Positions 40,254-49,700 of a stretch of DNA of 64,000 nt are shown one piece after another; position 1 is the first letter of the stretch; the number at the start of each line of letters is the position of its first letter. Position numbers and translations under genes: made by a program. The stretch is from NCBI RefSeq assembly GCF_000621605.1, contig NZ_JHXX01000001.1:124001-188000 (forward strand), read 5' to 3'. Under the pieces are notes generated by a model. It worked only from the letters and a program-made list of their open reading frames with translations. It was not told the origin of the DNA and searched no databases. Origin of the DNA: Butyrivibrio sp. MC2021. Lineage in GTDB: Bacteria; Bacillota; Clostridia; Lachnospirales; Lachnospiraceae.

Positions 40254-43200
40254 ATGAAGAAAAGATTTTTGAAAAGGGTACTGCCTGTAGCTATGTCCTT
40301 AGCTATGGCACTTAACATGACTGCATTCACACAGTCAGTTAAGGCAGAAGAAGAGCAGTCAGGCGATGACTACAGCCTGGTATGGTCAGAGGAGTTCGAT
40401 GGGGATACTTTGAACACCGAAGACTGGAATGTTGAGGAGCATGAGCCCGGATGGGTTAATGCAGAGCTCCAGAGATATACAGCTCTTGATGAAGGTAATA
40501 TTGAAGTAAGTGACGGATCACTGAAGATCAAGCCTCATGTTACAGGCGGTGAGACAAAGGAAGAGACCGGTGAGGAAGAACTTCCTGTAGAGATAGTTAA
40601 GTCAGATGTTGCATTTGATTTTACAGTTGCAGCAAATAAGGCAACTAATACCGGTGCTATTCAGGTTAATTTCGGTAAGATAGATGATACAGTTGAAGGT
40701 CAGGCTCCCGGAACAGTTCTTGTTTCAGACCTTTCACTTAAGGATGTTACAGAAGGTGCTGACAATGATGCAGAGCTTCTTACAACAGACTGGTATTTCG
40801 GAGCCAATGCACCAGGCAAGGGATCAATGGAATACACTGATGACGGAATGAAGGTTACAATCGTTGAGGCCGGTGAGGCTAACTGGAATCTTCAGATGCA
40901 GCAGTCAGGTGTAGTCCTTGAGGCAGGACATACCTACAGATTTTCACTGAAGGCAGCTGCTGATGTAGACAGAAAGGTTGAGCTTTCTGTTCTTGATCCT
41001 GACAACGGATATTACTGGTATGGCGGATCAGTTGCATCTCTTACAGCTACAGATTTCGGTGGAGCTCAGGGCGGCAGCACATCAACTGACAGACAGATCA
41101 CATCAGGCCGTATCACAACCCAGGGCAAGCATGATTTCACATACGGTAGATTCGAGACAAGAGCCAAGGTTCCTGTTGGAAGAGGATTCCTTCCTGCATT
41201 CTGGCTCATGGCTACCAACGAGAGCTTCTATGGACAGTGGCCAAGATGCGGTGAGATCGACATCATGGAGGTTATGGGACAGAACGTTAACAAGTCCTAT
41301 CACACAATCCACTATGGATACGATTCAACAACAGGCCACAAGGAGAACCAGGGAACCAAGGTTCAGAGCGATGTCAGCTACGCTGATGACTACCACACAT
41401 TTGCAGTAGAGTGGGATCCCGGTCTTATCACATGGTATGTTGACGGTGAGAAGGTTTATGAGACCAATGACTGGTATACAGGAACTGATGATGACAATCA
41501 GATCACTTATCCCGCGCCTTTCGATCAGAATTTCTATATCATTCTGAACCTTGCAGTAGGCGGAAGCTGGGTAGGATATCCTGATAACAGTGTTTATGAG
41601 ACAATGAATGACCAGCAGTTCGAAGTAGACTATGTAAGAGTTTATCAGAAGTCTGCTGAGCAATATGAGAGACTTGAGAACGAAGCAAAGAGACCTGAGA
41701 AGGAAGAGAAGACCTTCAGAAATGCTGATGAGACCGGCAACTTCGTAATCAACGGAGACTTTGCAGAGGCTATCACATTTGAAGACGCTGAAGGCGACAG
41801 AGATGACAACTTCAAGCTTCACCTCGAGAGCGATGCTGAGGGTACAGAATTCGGTATTGAAGACGGTGAGATCACAATCTTCCCTGCAACTGAGGGAACT
41901 CAGAACTACAGCATCCAGCTCAAGCAGCCCGGTATCCCTATGCACAAGGGCTGGGAATATGAACTTACCTTTGATGCATATTCTACAGAGGACAGAGATA
42001 TCGTAGTTGATGTAGAAGGTCCCGACAGAGGATGGATCAGATATCTCCAGGATACAAATGTTTCACTTACAACTGAGAAGACCAATTATTCACTTTCATT
42101 TACAATGAATGAAAAGAGCGATACCAACGGATGCCTTGAGTTCAACCTTGGTAAGCTCGGAACTACAGCTCCTGTAGCTATTTCCAATATCAGACTTACA
42201 CATAAGTCCGGCGAAGAGGTTAAGGAAGAAAACCTCAAGACCATCAGACCTGACGGCAACTACGTATACAACGGTTCCTTCGACCAGGGCGACAAGAGAC
42301 TTGGCTACTGGGAGATCACTGAGGATGATGCTCAGTATGTAACAGTTGTTAATGCCGGTGGTAAGAGAGAACTTAAGGTTACTGTTCCTGAGGGAGAGAC
42401 TGTTAAGGTAGCGCAGAGCGGCCTTGCTCCTTTCGCAAGAGGACAGTATGAGATCAGCTTTGACGTAAGATCAGAGGACGGAACAGGAAGCGTAGCAGTT
42501 GATGTAGCAGGTAACAGCTATGATGCTGCTGCAACAGCAGAAAATAAGAATTTTGCAAAGAAGTTTACTGTAACTGAGGACAAGGACAGAGATGCTTCAT
42601 ATGTAAGCTTCACATTTGATAAGGCAGGAACATATTTCATCGATAACGTATTCCTTGCAGAGGCAGCACTTATCAAGAACGGCTCCTTCAATGCAGGCCT
42701 TGCAGGCTTCACACCTTATGTTAACGAGGCAGTTAAGGCAACTTACGTAATCGACAGCATGAATGGCAATGACAATGCATTTGCCATCACCATCGAGGAT
42801 ACAGTTTCTGATACAGCAGACCTTGACTGGTATGTACAGCTCAACCAGGACGGTGTAACTCTTGAACAGGGCAAGACCTACAAGCTTTCCTTCAAGGCTA
42901 AGTCCAGCATTGAGAGAAATATCAAGTATTGCATGCAGGAGTTTGAGGGCAGCTGGACTAACTACAGCAACACCGGCTCAGTAGCAATCGGAAATGAGTA
43001 CAAGACATTTGAGTCTGTATTTACAATGAATTCTCCTACAGATACCAAGGCAAGATTCAACATCACAATGGGATCTGTTGACGGAATCAGAATCACACAG
43101 AAGCATGATGTTTATATCGACGACATCGTACTTGAAGAAGTTGAGAACACAGAAGAGCCTGAGGATCCACAGCCTGAAGTACCTACACCTGAAGATCCTC

Positions 43201-43688
43201 AGCCCGAAGATCCACAGCCTGAAGATCCTCAGCCTGAGCAGCCTGCAGGAACCCTTGTAACAAAGTGGGGCTCAACCTACTATGTAGATGCTGACGGAAA
43301 CAAGCTTAAGGGCTTCTATGATATCGATGGTTCTACATACTACTTCAAGGAAAAGAACGGAAGCATGGTTAAGAGTGCTTTCATCACCACTGAAGATGGC
43401 AAGTACTATGCACTTAAGGATGGTAAGATTGCCAAGAACATGAAGGTTACCAAGTATTCATTAGACTATGTCTTTGATGCAGAAGGAAAGCTTCTCATCG
43501 GCTTCTTAACCTTTGACGGACAGACCTACTACAGTAATGAAAAGGGTGCTATCCGCAAGTCAGCATGGATCAAGGTTGGCGATGACAAGTACTACGCTAA
43601 GTCAAACGGTATCCTTGCCCGCAGCGAAACAATCAAGAAATGGGGCAAGAAATATACCTTTGATGAGAATGGTAAGCTTATAAAATAA
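40254..43688 (+). CDS. secreted GH16 beta-glucanase with CBM4/9-like modules and choline-binding-type repeats
   Basis: 1144 residues. Signal peptide ~1-31 (MKKRFLKRV, hydrophobic core, VKA-E). GH16 catalytic domain ~39-465 with GEIDIMEV (nucleophile Glu334, Asp336, acid/base Glu339), laminarinase/lichenase-like. The domain is split: residues ~97-281 between IKPHV and ITSGRI hold an extra jelly-roll whose second half precedes its first half when compared with the CBM4/9-like modules that follow (about 495-655, 669-805, 805-965). A Pro/Glu/Asp linker (~968-998) leads to cell-wall-binding aromatic repeats (~1000-1144). It should hydrolyse mixed or beta-1,3 glucans outside the cell, attached to the surface. 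The ATG at 40254 is after GGGAG; an in-frame TTG at 40224 is rejected. It is probably controlled by the divergent AraC regulator. Confidence 0.92.
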   Translation: MKKRFLKRVLPVAMSLAMALNMTAFTQSVKAEEEQSGDDYSLVWSEEFDGDTLNTEDWNVEEHEPGWVNAELQRYTALDEGNIEVSDGSLKIKPHVTGGETKEETGEEELPVEIVKSDVAFDFTVAANKATNTGAIQVNFGKIDDTVEGQAPGTVLVSDLSLKDVTEGADNDAELLTTDWYFGANAPGKGSMEYTDDGMKVTIVEAGEANWNLQMQQSGVVLEAGHTYRFSLKAAADVDRKVELSVLDPDNGYYWYGGSVASLTATDFGGAQGGSTSTDRQITSGRITTQGKHDFTYGRFETRAKVPVGRGFLPAFWLMATNESFYGQWPRCGEIDIMEVMGQNVNKSYHTIHYGYDSTTGHKENQGTKVQSDVSYADDYHTFAVEWDPGLITWYVDGEKVYETNDWYTGTDDDNQITYPAPFDQNFYIILNLAVGGSWVGYPDNSVYETMNDQQFEVDYVRVYQKSAEQYERLENEAKRPEKEEKTFRNADETGNFVINGDFAEAITFEDAEGDRDDNFKLHLESDAEGTEFGIEDGEITIFPATEGTQNYSIQLKQPGIPMHKGWEYELTFDAYSTEDRDIVVDVEGPDRGWIRYLQDTNVSLTTEKTNYSLSFTMNEKSDTNGCLEFNLGKLGTTAPVAISNIRLTHKSGEEVKEENLKTIRPDGNYVYNGSFDQGDKRLGYWEITEDDAQYVTVVNAGGKRELKVTVPEGETVKVAQSGLAPFARGQYEISFDVRSEDGTGSVAVDVAGNSYDAAATAENKNFAKKFTVTEDKDRDASYVSFTFDKAGTYFIDNVFLAEAALIKNGSFNAGLAGFTPYVNEAVKATYVIDSMNGNDNAFAITIEDTVSDTADLDWYVQLNQDGVTLEQGKTYKLSFKAKSSIERNIKYCMQEFEGSWTNYSNTGSVAIGNEYKTFESVFTMNSPTDTKARFNITMGSVDGIRITQKHDVYIDDIVLEEVENTEEPEDPQPEVPTPEDPQPEDPQPEDPQPEQPAGTLVTKWGSTYYVDADGNKLKGFYDIDGSTYYFKEKNGSMVKSAFITTEDGKYYALKDGKIAKNMKVTKYSLDYVFDAEGKLLIGFLTFDGQTYYSNEKGAIRKSAWIKVGDDKYYAKSNGILARSETIKKWGKKYTFDENGKLIK

Positions 43689-43712
43689 TTTTCGCATATA
43701 CCCCCCCCTTCG

Positions 43713-43755
43713 TCACCGGGAACGGATGTAAAATCCGTACCCGGTGATTTTTTAT
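43713..43755 (+). terminator. rho-independent terminator after the GH16 gene
   Basis: Arms TCACCGGG (43713-43720) and CCCGGTGA (43740-43747) enclose a second helix ACGGAT/ATCCGT and are followed by TTTTTTA. A run of eight C residues lies just upstream at 43701-43708. Confidence 0.92.
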
Positions 43756-43764
43756 TTATGTGGT

Positions 43765-43790
43765 TAAGTATGGGTGAATTAATCCGATAT
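43765..43790 (+). promoter_or_regulatory. sigma-28 (FliA/SigD)-like promoter before fliK
   Basis: TAAG (43765-43768), 14 bases, TCCGATAT (43783-43790). This compares with the motility sigma consensus TAAA-N15-GCCGATAT: seven of eight -10 positions match. It would restart flagellar transcription after the inserted GH16 gene. Confidence 0.6.
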
Positions 43791-43816
43791 ATGTAATGTA
43801 GAATTATGGACTGATT

Positions 43817-43839
43817 ATGTATATAGGCTGGATATACAT
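43817..43839 (+). promoter_or_regulatory. inverted repeat in the fliK leader
   Basis: ATGTATAT (43817-43824) and ATATACAT (43832-43839) are perfect 8-bp arms with a 7-base gap, about 27 bases downstream of the sigma-28-like promoter and upstream of the AAAAAGGAGG ribosome site. It could be an operator or a leader hairpin. Confidence 0.4.
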
Positions 43840-43874
43840 AAAGGCCCACGCACCTTGAAAAAGGAGGATTTTAT

Positions 43875-45371
43875 ATGACAGGTACTACTGCAAATGTAGG
43901 TAAAATAGTTGCCTACATGACAGGGGCTACCGCCAATACTCCTTCCAATAATCCGAAATCCGATTCTTCAAAAGCGGCTGCAAGCTTTGACAATATCCTG
44001 AATCAGGTATCTGATACAGTGATGCAGACCAAAGCAGCTGACAATTCGAAGGACCAGAAACCATCTAACATGGCTGAGCAGATTCATGCCGGAAAAAAGA
44101 ATCCGGTTGAGAAAACTGATAAGGCTAAAGAGATAGAAAAAAAGATTTCGGAGACTGACAAAAATTCCGGTGATAAAGGAGAACTTAAGAAAATAGGCGA
44201 CAACACCGGTAAGGTCAGGAAAGAAGGAAATGTTGATACAGGCAAAGAGGTAAAGGAAGGCATTGAAGAAGCTGGAGAAGAGATAGCTGGTGAGATCACA
44301 AAGCTTCTTGATATCTCAGAGGAAGAAATTCTGAACGTTATGCAGATGCTGGGACTTACTTTCGCAGATCTTTTTAACCCCGAGAACTTACAACAGCTTG
44401 TAACAACAATAGGCGGACAGGACACGGCCCTTGATATAATTACAGATTCTGATATATATACTTCACTGCAGGACCTCATGGAGGGTGCGGAAAGTATGAA
44501 GAGCGAACTTATGAATGAGTTCGATTTATCGGAAGAGGATTTCGAACAGGTTATAAAAGAACCATCCTTTAAGGAAATACTTGATTCCAAAAATGTGGTT
44601 GAAAAGCCGGTTGAGGAAGATGTGCTAGATCCCAAAACCATAGTAAAGCATGAAGTAAATGCCAATGCAGCCACAACAGAAAAGGAAATCAAAGCACCAC
44701 AGTCTGAGGGATTCAAAGATGTTCAGGTAGCTGAAGAGGAAGAGAAGATAACTGTAACCACCACTGAAAAGAGCGGTTCCGATACAGGTAAGCAGAACTT
44801 CCACAGCGAATCTGAATCTGCAAATCTTTTTAACCAGATTGTAAACAACATAGCGGAAGCGGTAAATACAGAGGCTCCGGAAGCTGTTACTTATACCGAC
44901 AGGGCTCAGATGGAGAATATCGTAAGGCAGATCACCGAAAAGATAACCATTGCAGCCACAGAGGATAAGACCACAATGGAACTGCAGCTCCATCCCGCAT
45001 CCCTTGGAAATGTAAATATCATGCTTACCAGCTCCAAGGAAGGCATAGTAGCCAAATTCACAGCCCAGAATCAGATCGTAAAAGAGGCTGTGGAGAGCCA
45101 GATGATTCAGCTTCAGCAAAAGTTCGATGAAGCAGGCATTAAGGTAACATCAATTGAAGTAACCATCGCATCCCATGCTTTTGAACAGAACCTTCAGCAA
45201 CAGCAGGGACAGAATGAAGCCCAGGAAAATGCTAAAGGAAATAAAAAAGGTCTTCGAAGGATCAACCTGGTGGACATGGGAGAGGATGAAGAGGACAATT
45301 TGTCGGAAGCAGAGCGCATAGCAGCTCAAATGATGGCAATGAACGGTAATTCAATTGACTTTAGTGCATAA
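43875..45371 (+). CDS. fliK: flagellar hook-length control protein FliK
   Basis: FliK, 498 residues, the secreted ruler that sets hook length and triggers the substrate switch at FlhB. The N-terminal ~300 residues are low-complexity, Lys/Glu/Asp/Thr-rich and poorly conserved, as expected; the conserved C domain (~350-440) has MELQLHPASLGNVNIML and VKEAVESQMIQLQQKFDEAGIKV. The extra length fits the long hook protein encoded at 46746 only loosely. It has a strong AAAAAGGAGG site and is transcribed from the sigma-28-like promoter at 43765. Confidence 0.88.
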   Translation: MTGTTANVGKIVAYMTGATANTPSNNPKSDSSKAAASFDNILNQVSDTVMQTKAADNSKDQKPSNMAEQIHAGKKNPVEKTDKAKEIEKKISETDKNSGDKGELKKIGDNTGKVRKEGNVDTGKEVKEGIEEAGEEIAGEITKLLDISEEEILNVMQMLGLTFADLFNPENLQQLVTTIGGQDTALDIITDSDIYTSLQDLMEGAESMKSELMNEFDLSEEDFEQVIKEPSFKEILDSKNVVEKPVEEDVLDPKTIVKHEVNANAATTEKEIKAPQSEGFKDVQVAEEEEKITVTTTEKSGSDTGKQNFHSESESANLFNQIVNNIAEAVNTEAPEAVTYTDRAQMENIVRQITEKITIAATEDKTTMELQLHPASLGNVNIMLTSSKEGIVAKFTAQNQIVKEAVESQMIQLQQKFDEAGIKVTSIEVTIASHAFEQNLQQQQGQNEAQENAKGNKKGLRRINLVDMGEDEEDNLSEAERIAAQMMAMNGNSIDFSA

Positions 45372-45390
45372 ACAGGATTCAGGGATAACT

Positions 45391-45415
45391 CGCAGGAAGG
45401 AAATTCCTTCCTGCG
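45391..45415 (+). other. perfect intercistronic hairpin before flgD
   Basis: CGCAGGAAGG (45391-45400), loop AAATT, CCTTCCTGCG (45406-45415): 10 perfect pairs with no T-tract. It could stabilise the 3' end of a processed fliK mRNA or set the flgD/fliK ratio. Confidence 0.6.
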
Positions 45416-45438
45416 GGATATGAAAAAAGGTGAAAGAT

Positions 45439-46119
45439 ATGGCAGATCAAAATTCAGTTAGTGCAATTGTAAAAAACGGCGAAGTAACCAATCTTGATAA
45501 CTCTACCAAGAGTAAAAATGCCACTCCTGCCGGTTATGACAAGGATTCCTTCTTGCAGATCCTTGTGGCACAGATGAAATACCAGGATCCTTTGGAACCC
45601 ACATCCAATACTGAGTATATCAACCAGTATGCGACCTTTACCCAGGTTGAGCAGCTCAGCAACATGGCCAACGCCATGAGCCTTTCAAGGGCTTCCGAGA
45701 TGGTAGGAAAGACCGTAAGGATCACTCAGGTAAACGGTGATACCGGCGAAGCTTCGGTTATTGAGGGCGTTGTAGATTATGTAACCTTCAGCGGAAACAA
45801 GGCATATCTCAATATCAACGGTGAGAATTATTCCATCGATGATGTTACTGAAGTGCTTGATTCTGAATATACATCAGCAGTTAAGGCTGTTGAAGACTTC
45901 CAGAAGGCTATTGATAAGCTTCCTTCCAACCTTGATGACATCAATGAGGAAGAGCACGGTCTGACCATCGACACCATGTACAACTACTACATGAATCTGA
46001 TGGATGAAAAGGCCCGCAATATGATGAATCCTAACTACGTAACAGCTCTTAAGCAGTATGTAGCAAGAATTGACGAGATCAGAGGCGACGAGTACAGAAG
46101 CTTTAAGTTAGAGGATTGA
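45439..46119 (+). CDS. flgD: flagellar hook-capping protein FlgD
   Basis: FlgD, 226 residues, scaffold cap for hook assembly. The conserved N-terminal block is present: DSFLQILVAQMKYQDPLEPTSNTEYINQYATFTQVEQLSNM. The following ~60 residues are a small beta domain (GKTVRITQVNGDTGEASVIEGVV), and the C-terminal ~75 residues are helical. The start is ATG at 45439, six bases after AAGGTG; a GTG at 45430 would add three residues. Confidence 0.93.
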   Translation: MADQNSVSAIVKNGEVTNLDNSTKSKNATPAGYDKDSFLQILVAQMKYQDPLEPTSNTEYINQYATFTQVEQLSNMANAMSLSRASEMVGKTVRITQVNGDTGEASVIEGVVDYVTFSGNKAYLNINGENYSIDDVTEVLDSEYTSAVKAVEDFQKAIDKLPSNLDDINEEEHGLTIDTMYNYYMNLMDEKARNMMNPNYVTALKQYVARIDEIRGDEYRSFKLED

Positions 46120-46154
46120 TACTAAGAAAAGAAGATGGATGGAGGAATGCAGAG

Positions 46155-46586
46155 ATGACTATCAATGATCATCGCTTTATGTCCATCGGGCAGGTCCAGG
46201 ATCAGATCAAGACCGGTTCTGTCACTGAGGCAGCTAAAAAGAATACCAAGCAAAATCTTCCGGTAGGTGAAAATTCTTTTGCATCTATCCTAAATAAAGT
46301 GCGGGAAACTGCCGATAATAATGGTAGCAGCGAAGGATTAAAATTTTCCAAGCATGCTGCAAACAGACTTAATGACAGAGACATCGTTCTGACCCAGGAT
46401 CAGATGGACAGACTTAACCAGGGAACTATAGAAGCAGGACAAAAAGGAATCAAGGATTCTCTTATAATTGTCGACCAGCTGGCTTTTATAGTGAACGTAC
46501 CTAACCACACAGTGGTTACAGCAATGGATCAGACAGAGACTAAAAATAACATATTTACGAACATAGACGGTGCAGTGATTGTTTAA
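46155..46586 (+). CDS. conserved flagellar operon protein (TIGR02530 type)
   Basis: A 143-residue soluble protein of the small family found between flgD and flgE in Firmicutes and other flagellates. The second half carries the conserved FSKHAANRLNDRDI ... DQMDRLNQGTIEAGQKGIKDSLIIVDQLAFIVNVPNHTVVTAMD. Its role is not established to my knowledge. The start is ATG at 46155 after GGAGG (46141-46145); the frame is open further upstream but overlaps flgD. It is followed by a 159-base structured spacer. Confidence 0.85.
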   Translation: MTINDHRFMSIGQVQDQIKTGSVTEAAKKNTKQNLPVGENSFASILNKVRETADNNGSSEGLKFSKHAANRLNDRDIVLTQDQMDRLNQGTIEAGQKGIKDSLIIVDQLAFIVNVPNHTVVTAMDQTETKNNIFTNIDGAVIV

Positions 46587-46738
46587 AAGATTGGCCCGAA
46601 GGACCGGAAAGGCAGAAGTTCCTGCCGGTGTTAGGAAATCTTCGCTACCTGACTGACAGATGGTAGCATCTAAAGATCAAGCAATTCACGCATTCGTCCA
46701 AAATCAAACGTTACACGTTTCTATTTTGATGGAGGACA
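46587..46738 (+). ncRNA. structured spacer upstream of flgE
   Basis: No gene is seen in these 159 bases. AAGATT (46587-46592) can pair with AATCTT (46637-46642), enclosing ACCGG/CCGGT or alternatively GGCAG/CTGCC. GCTACC (46644-46649) pairs with GGTAGC (46662-46667). A third hairpin AAACGT/ACGTTT with outer AAAAT/ATTTT lies at about 46699-46725, directly before the GGAGG site of flgE. A leader controlling the abundant hook protein is inferred; no known motif was recognised. Confidence 0.4.
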
Positions 46739-46745
46739 CAGCCTT

Positions 46746-49700
46746 ATGATGAGATCACTTTATTCTGGTGTAGCAGGACTTAAGACCCACCAGACTAAGA
46801 TGGACGTTATCGGTAACAACATTGCCAACGTTAACACAACATCTTTCAAATCACAGTCTATTACTTTTTCAGACCTTATGTACCAGACAACACAGAACGC
46901 ATCCGGCGCTACTCTTACAAAGGGTGGTGTAAATGCCCGTCAGATCGGTCTTGGTGCAAAATCAGGTGCCATCAACACCGCAATCGAATCCCAGGGAGCA
47001 ACCCAGACAACAAATAACCCCTTTGACCTTATGATCACAGGTAAGGCTTTCTTCGTTGTAAATAACGGAAAAGAAAACATGTACACAAGAGACGGTTCCT
47101 TCTACATTGACGGTGCCGGCAACCTTGCAATGCAGTCAAACGGTTACTTCGTAATGGGCTGGAACGCAGTAGAAGACCCCGAGACCGGTGAGATTTCAGT
47201 TAACAAGAACGGCGAGCTCTCAAATCTTCAGATCATGAGCGCCGATAATACCACATACAGCCCTGCATCCACAACTCAGGGACTTTTCAGCGGAAACCTT
47301 GACGACAACGATAAGAATATCAATTCCGATGAAGGTAAGACTGTTACTCTTGAGTTTTACGACAACAAGGGTTATCTCTACACCGGAAAATTCAACATTA
47401 AAGATACTGAGGATCCTAACGATCACATGTTTTCAATCCAGCTGATGGACATTCTTGATTCAAACGGAACATCCATCGGAACCGACAGATTAGCAAGTGT
47501 TAAATTCGGTGAAGTTGAGACCACTGACAATGATTTACTTGCTTTCAATAAAGAAAAGTACGAAGTTGAGACAGATCAGACAGCTGAAGTAACTACAGTT
47601 TATCTTCCTTCAGGATCAGCTCTTTTTAACGAAGCATTTGTTCCTCAGACCGGACAGCTTAAGGATATCTTATCAACGGCATACAGCAAAAAGGATTATG
47701 CTGGACTTCTTGAGACCTGCTACGGAATATCTGATAAGACACTCCTTAATCCTACAACAACTGAAGAGAAGGAAAAGTTCTCTGGTATTGCTACTACATC
47801 CACCTACAGCATAGCATCAGATGGATCCATTACTATTACAAGAAACTGGAGCGACGAATATCTATATCCCAATGACAATTTCAAGTACACCCCTAATGTG
47901 AATGCTAAAGCTAAGTATTATATTCCTAACGCTGCCAATGATGCTGTAGTGTACACTGCAATACCTGAAACAACAGAACCTACATCAGCAGCAGGTCTGT
48001 CCAAGAAAACTCTTGAGAATGTATTTGTACCTAAATTACAAGCTTATGCATCAGAAGCTTACAATTATGAATTTGAAGCCGGCTCAAGCAATGATAAGAT
48101 TACTTTCTATGATAAAATAGCTTTGGCTACAAAAAAGACTTTGACAAATACAACAGGTTCACAGCTTCTTGCTTATAAGGATAATTTTACGGGACTTGAT
48201 GCGATGGGATTTGATGAAACAACCACTGATGGTCTTAAATATACTTTTGATGGTAAGACACTGTATGTTGAATATCTTGAACAGGGTGATGCTGTTTTGT
48301 CTAAGTCTGGTGGCGGTGATAGTTCAATCACAGATTTAAATGAAACTTCCTTTACTTTAGATGGAACGACTTATAATTACACATATAATAAAGAAAATAT
48401 TACTGCTGCACTTACAGCAATCAACGGGGGAACAGCTGTAAGCGAAGACACAGAATATTCAATCAGCAGCATGACTACAGCTTTAAATACATATTCAACC
48501 AGTGCTGATATCACAACAGAACCTGCAAGACAAAACTACTATATTGCGAAGAAATTTTTGACTGATCTTAAGACGGATTATGGTACTACTGCTGAAAAGT
48601 TCAAACTTCAGAATCTATCCGGAACACCTACAGTTATCGTATCAAGAGAACGAACAGATGCTGATATAGTTAAAAATTCTTTTACACTTCCTGCTAAAGC
48701 AACTGCAACAAGCAGTGGTTATTCTCTTGGAGTTCCGAATTATATTCTTTGGAATGGAACCGCGGCTGGTGACTACGGCTACTATTTTGACAGTAATGAG
48801 GCGGAGATTGATAAGTTTGATGAAGACATGCTTTCGACTGTATTTGGTATAGATACAAATAAATACTCTGATACAAATATTAAATACACTGTTAAGGTTG
48901 ATTCTCAAAAGCTTACCATTTCATATTCAAAGCCTTCTGATCCAATCAGCATTAAATCTAATGATTACTATACTGACGGAAATGCAACAGACGGATATCA
49001 GATAAAGAATAAGAACAGAACAAGCAAGTATAAAAATCTTGATGGATCAGATGCTACAATTCCGATGTCAGGAAATATTAAGGATCTTCTTTCTACAGCT
49101 AAAACCAGATATGCAGGCGTTCTTAAGGATGTTTACGGGTTATCTGACAGTGATGCAAGACAGTATGGTACAGATGGTACATATAAGATTGATCCCACTG
49201 ACGGAAGCATCAGACTTTCAACAGGTTCACAGACTGTAAGACTTACATTCGATCCAGCTACAGGTAAGATCATTTCAGCCAATGGAAATACAAACAACCA
49301 GAAGGTCAGCATGTACTTCGCAGAAGATGGAGAGTTCTATGAAGGAAACGAAGCTTTCGGTTTCCAGGTTAAGAACCCTAACGATAAGGACGAGCTTGCA
49401 AGAGAAGGAACCATCGAGCTTGATTTCTCAACAGTTACCAACTACAATACCAACGGTTCAGCAACTGTTAAGGCTGTAAAGGGCGACAAGCAGTCCCTCA
49501 ATACAGGACGTGCGGTAGGTGAGATGAATGGTGTTACCGTATCAACCGACGGTCAGATCTACGCAACCTATTCAAACGGACAGACCAAGCTTCTTGGCCA
49601 GATCGCATCAGCAGAATTTGCCAATGCATCAGGTCTTATGAAGGAAGGAGATAACCTCTATAAGTCAACTCTTAACTCCGGCGAGGCAACAATCCAGGAT

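Noticed and set aside
43200..43260. CRISPR-like or mobile-element repeat
   Set aside because: The repeats encode the Pro-Glu-Asp linker of the GH16 protein; no spacers, transposase or integrase genes were found anywhere in the window.
43701..43708. Run of eight C residues as a phase-variation tract
   Set aside because: It lies after the GH16 stop and before its terminator, where slippage would not change any protein or promoter spacing that I can see.
46587..46642. Signal recognition particle RNA or c-di-GMP-I riboswitch in the spacer before flgE
   Set aside because: Some GGCC/GGAAAGGCAG wording is reminiscent, but the conserved cores of those RNAs are not present.
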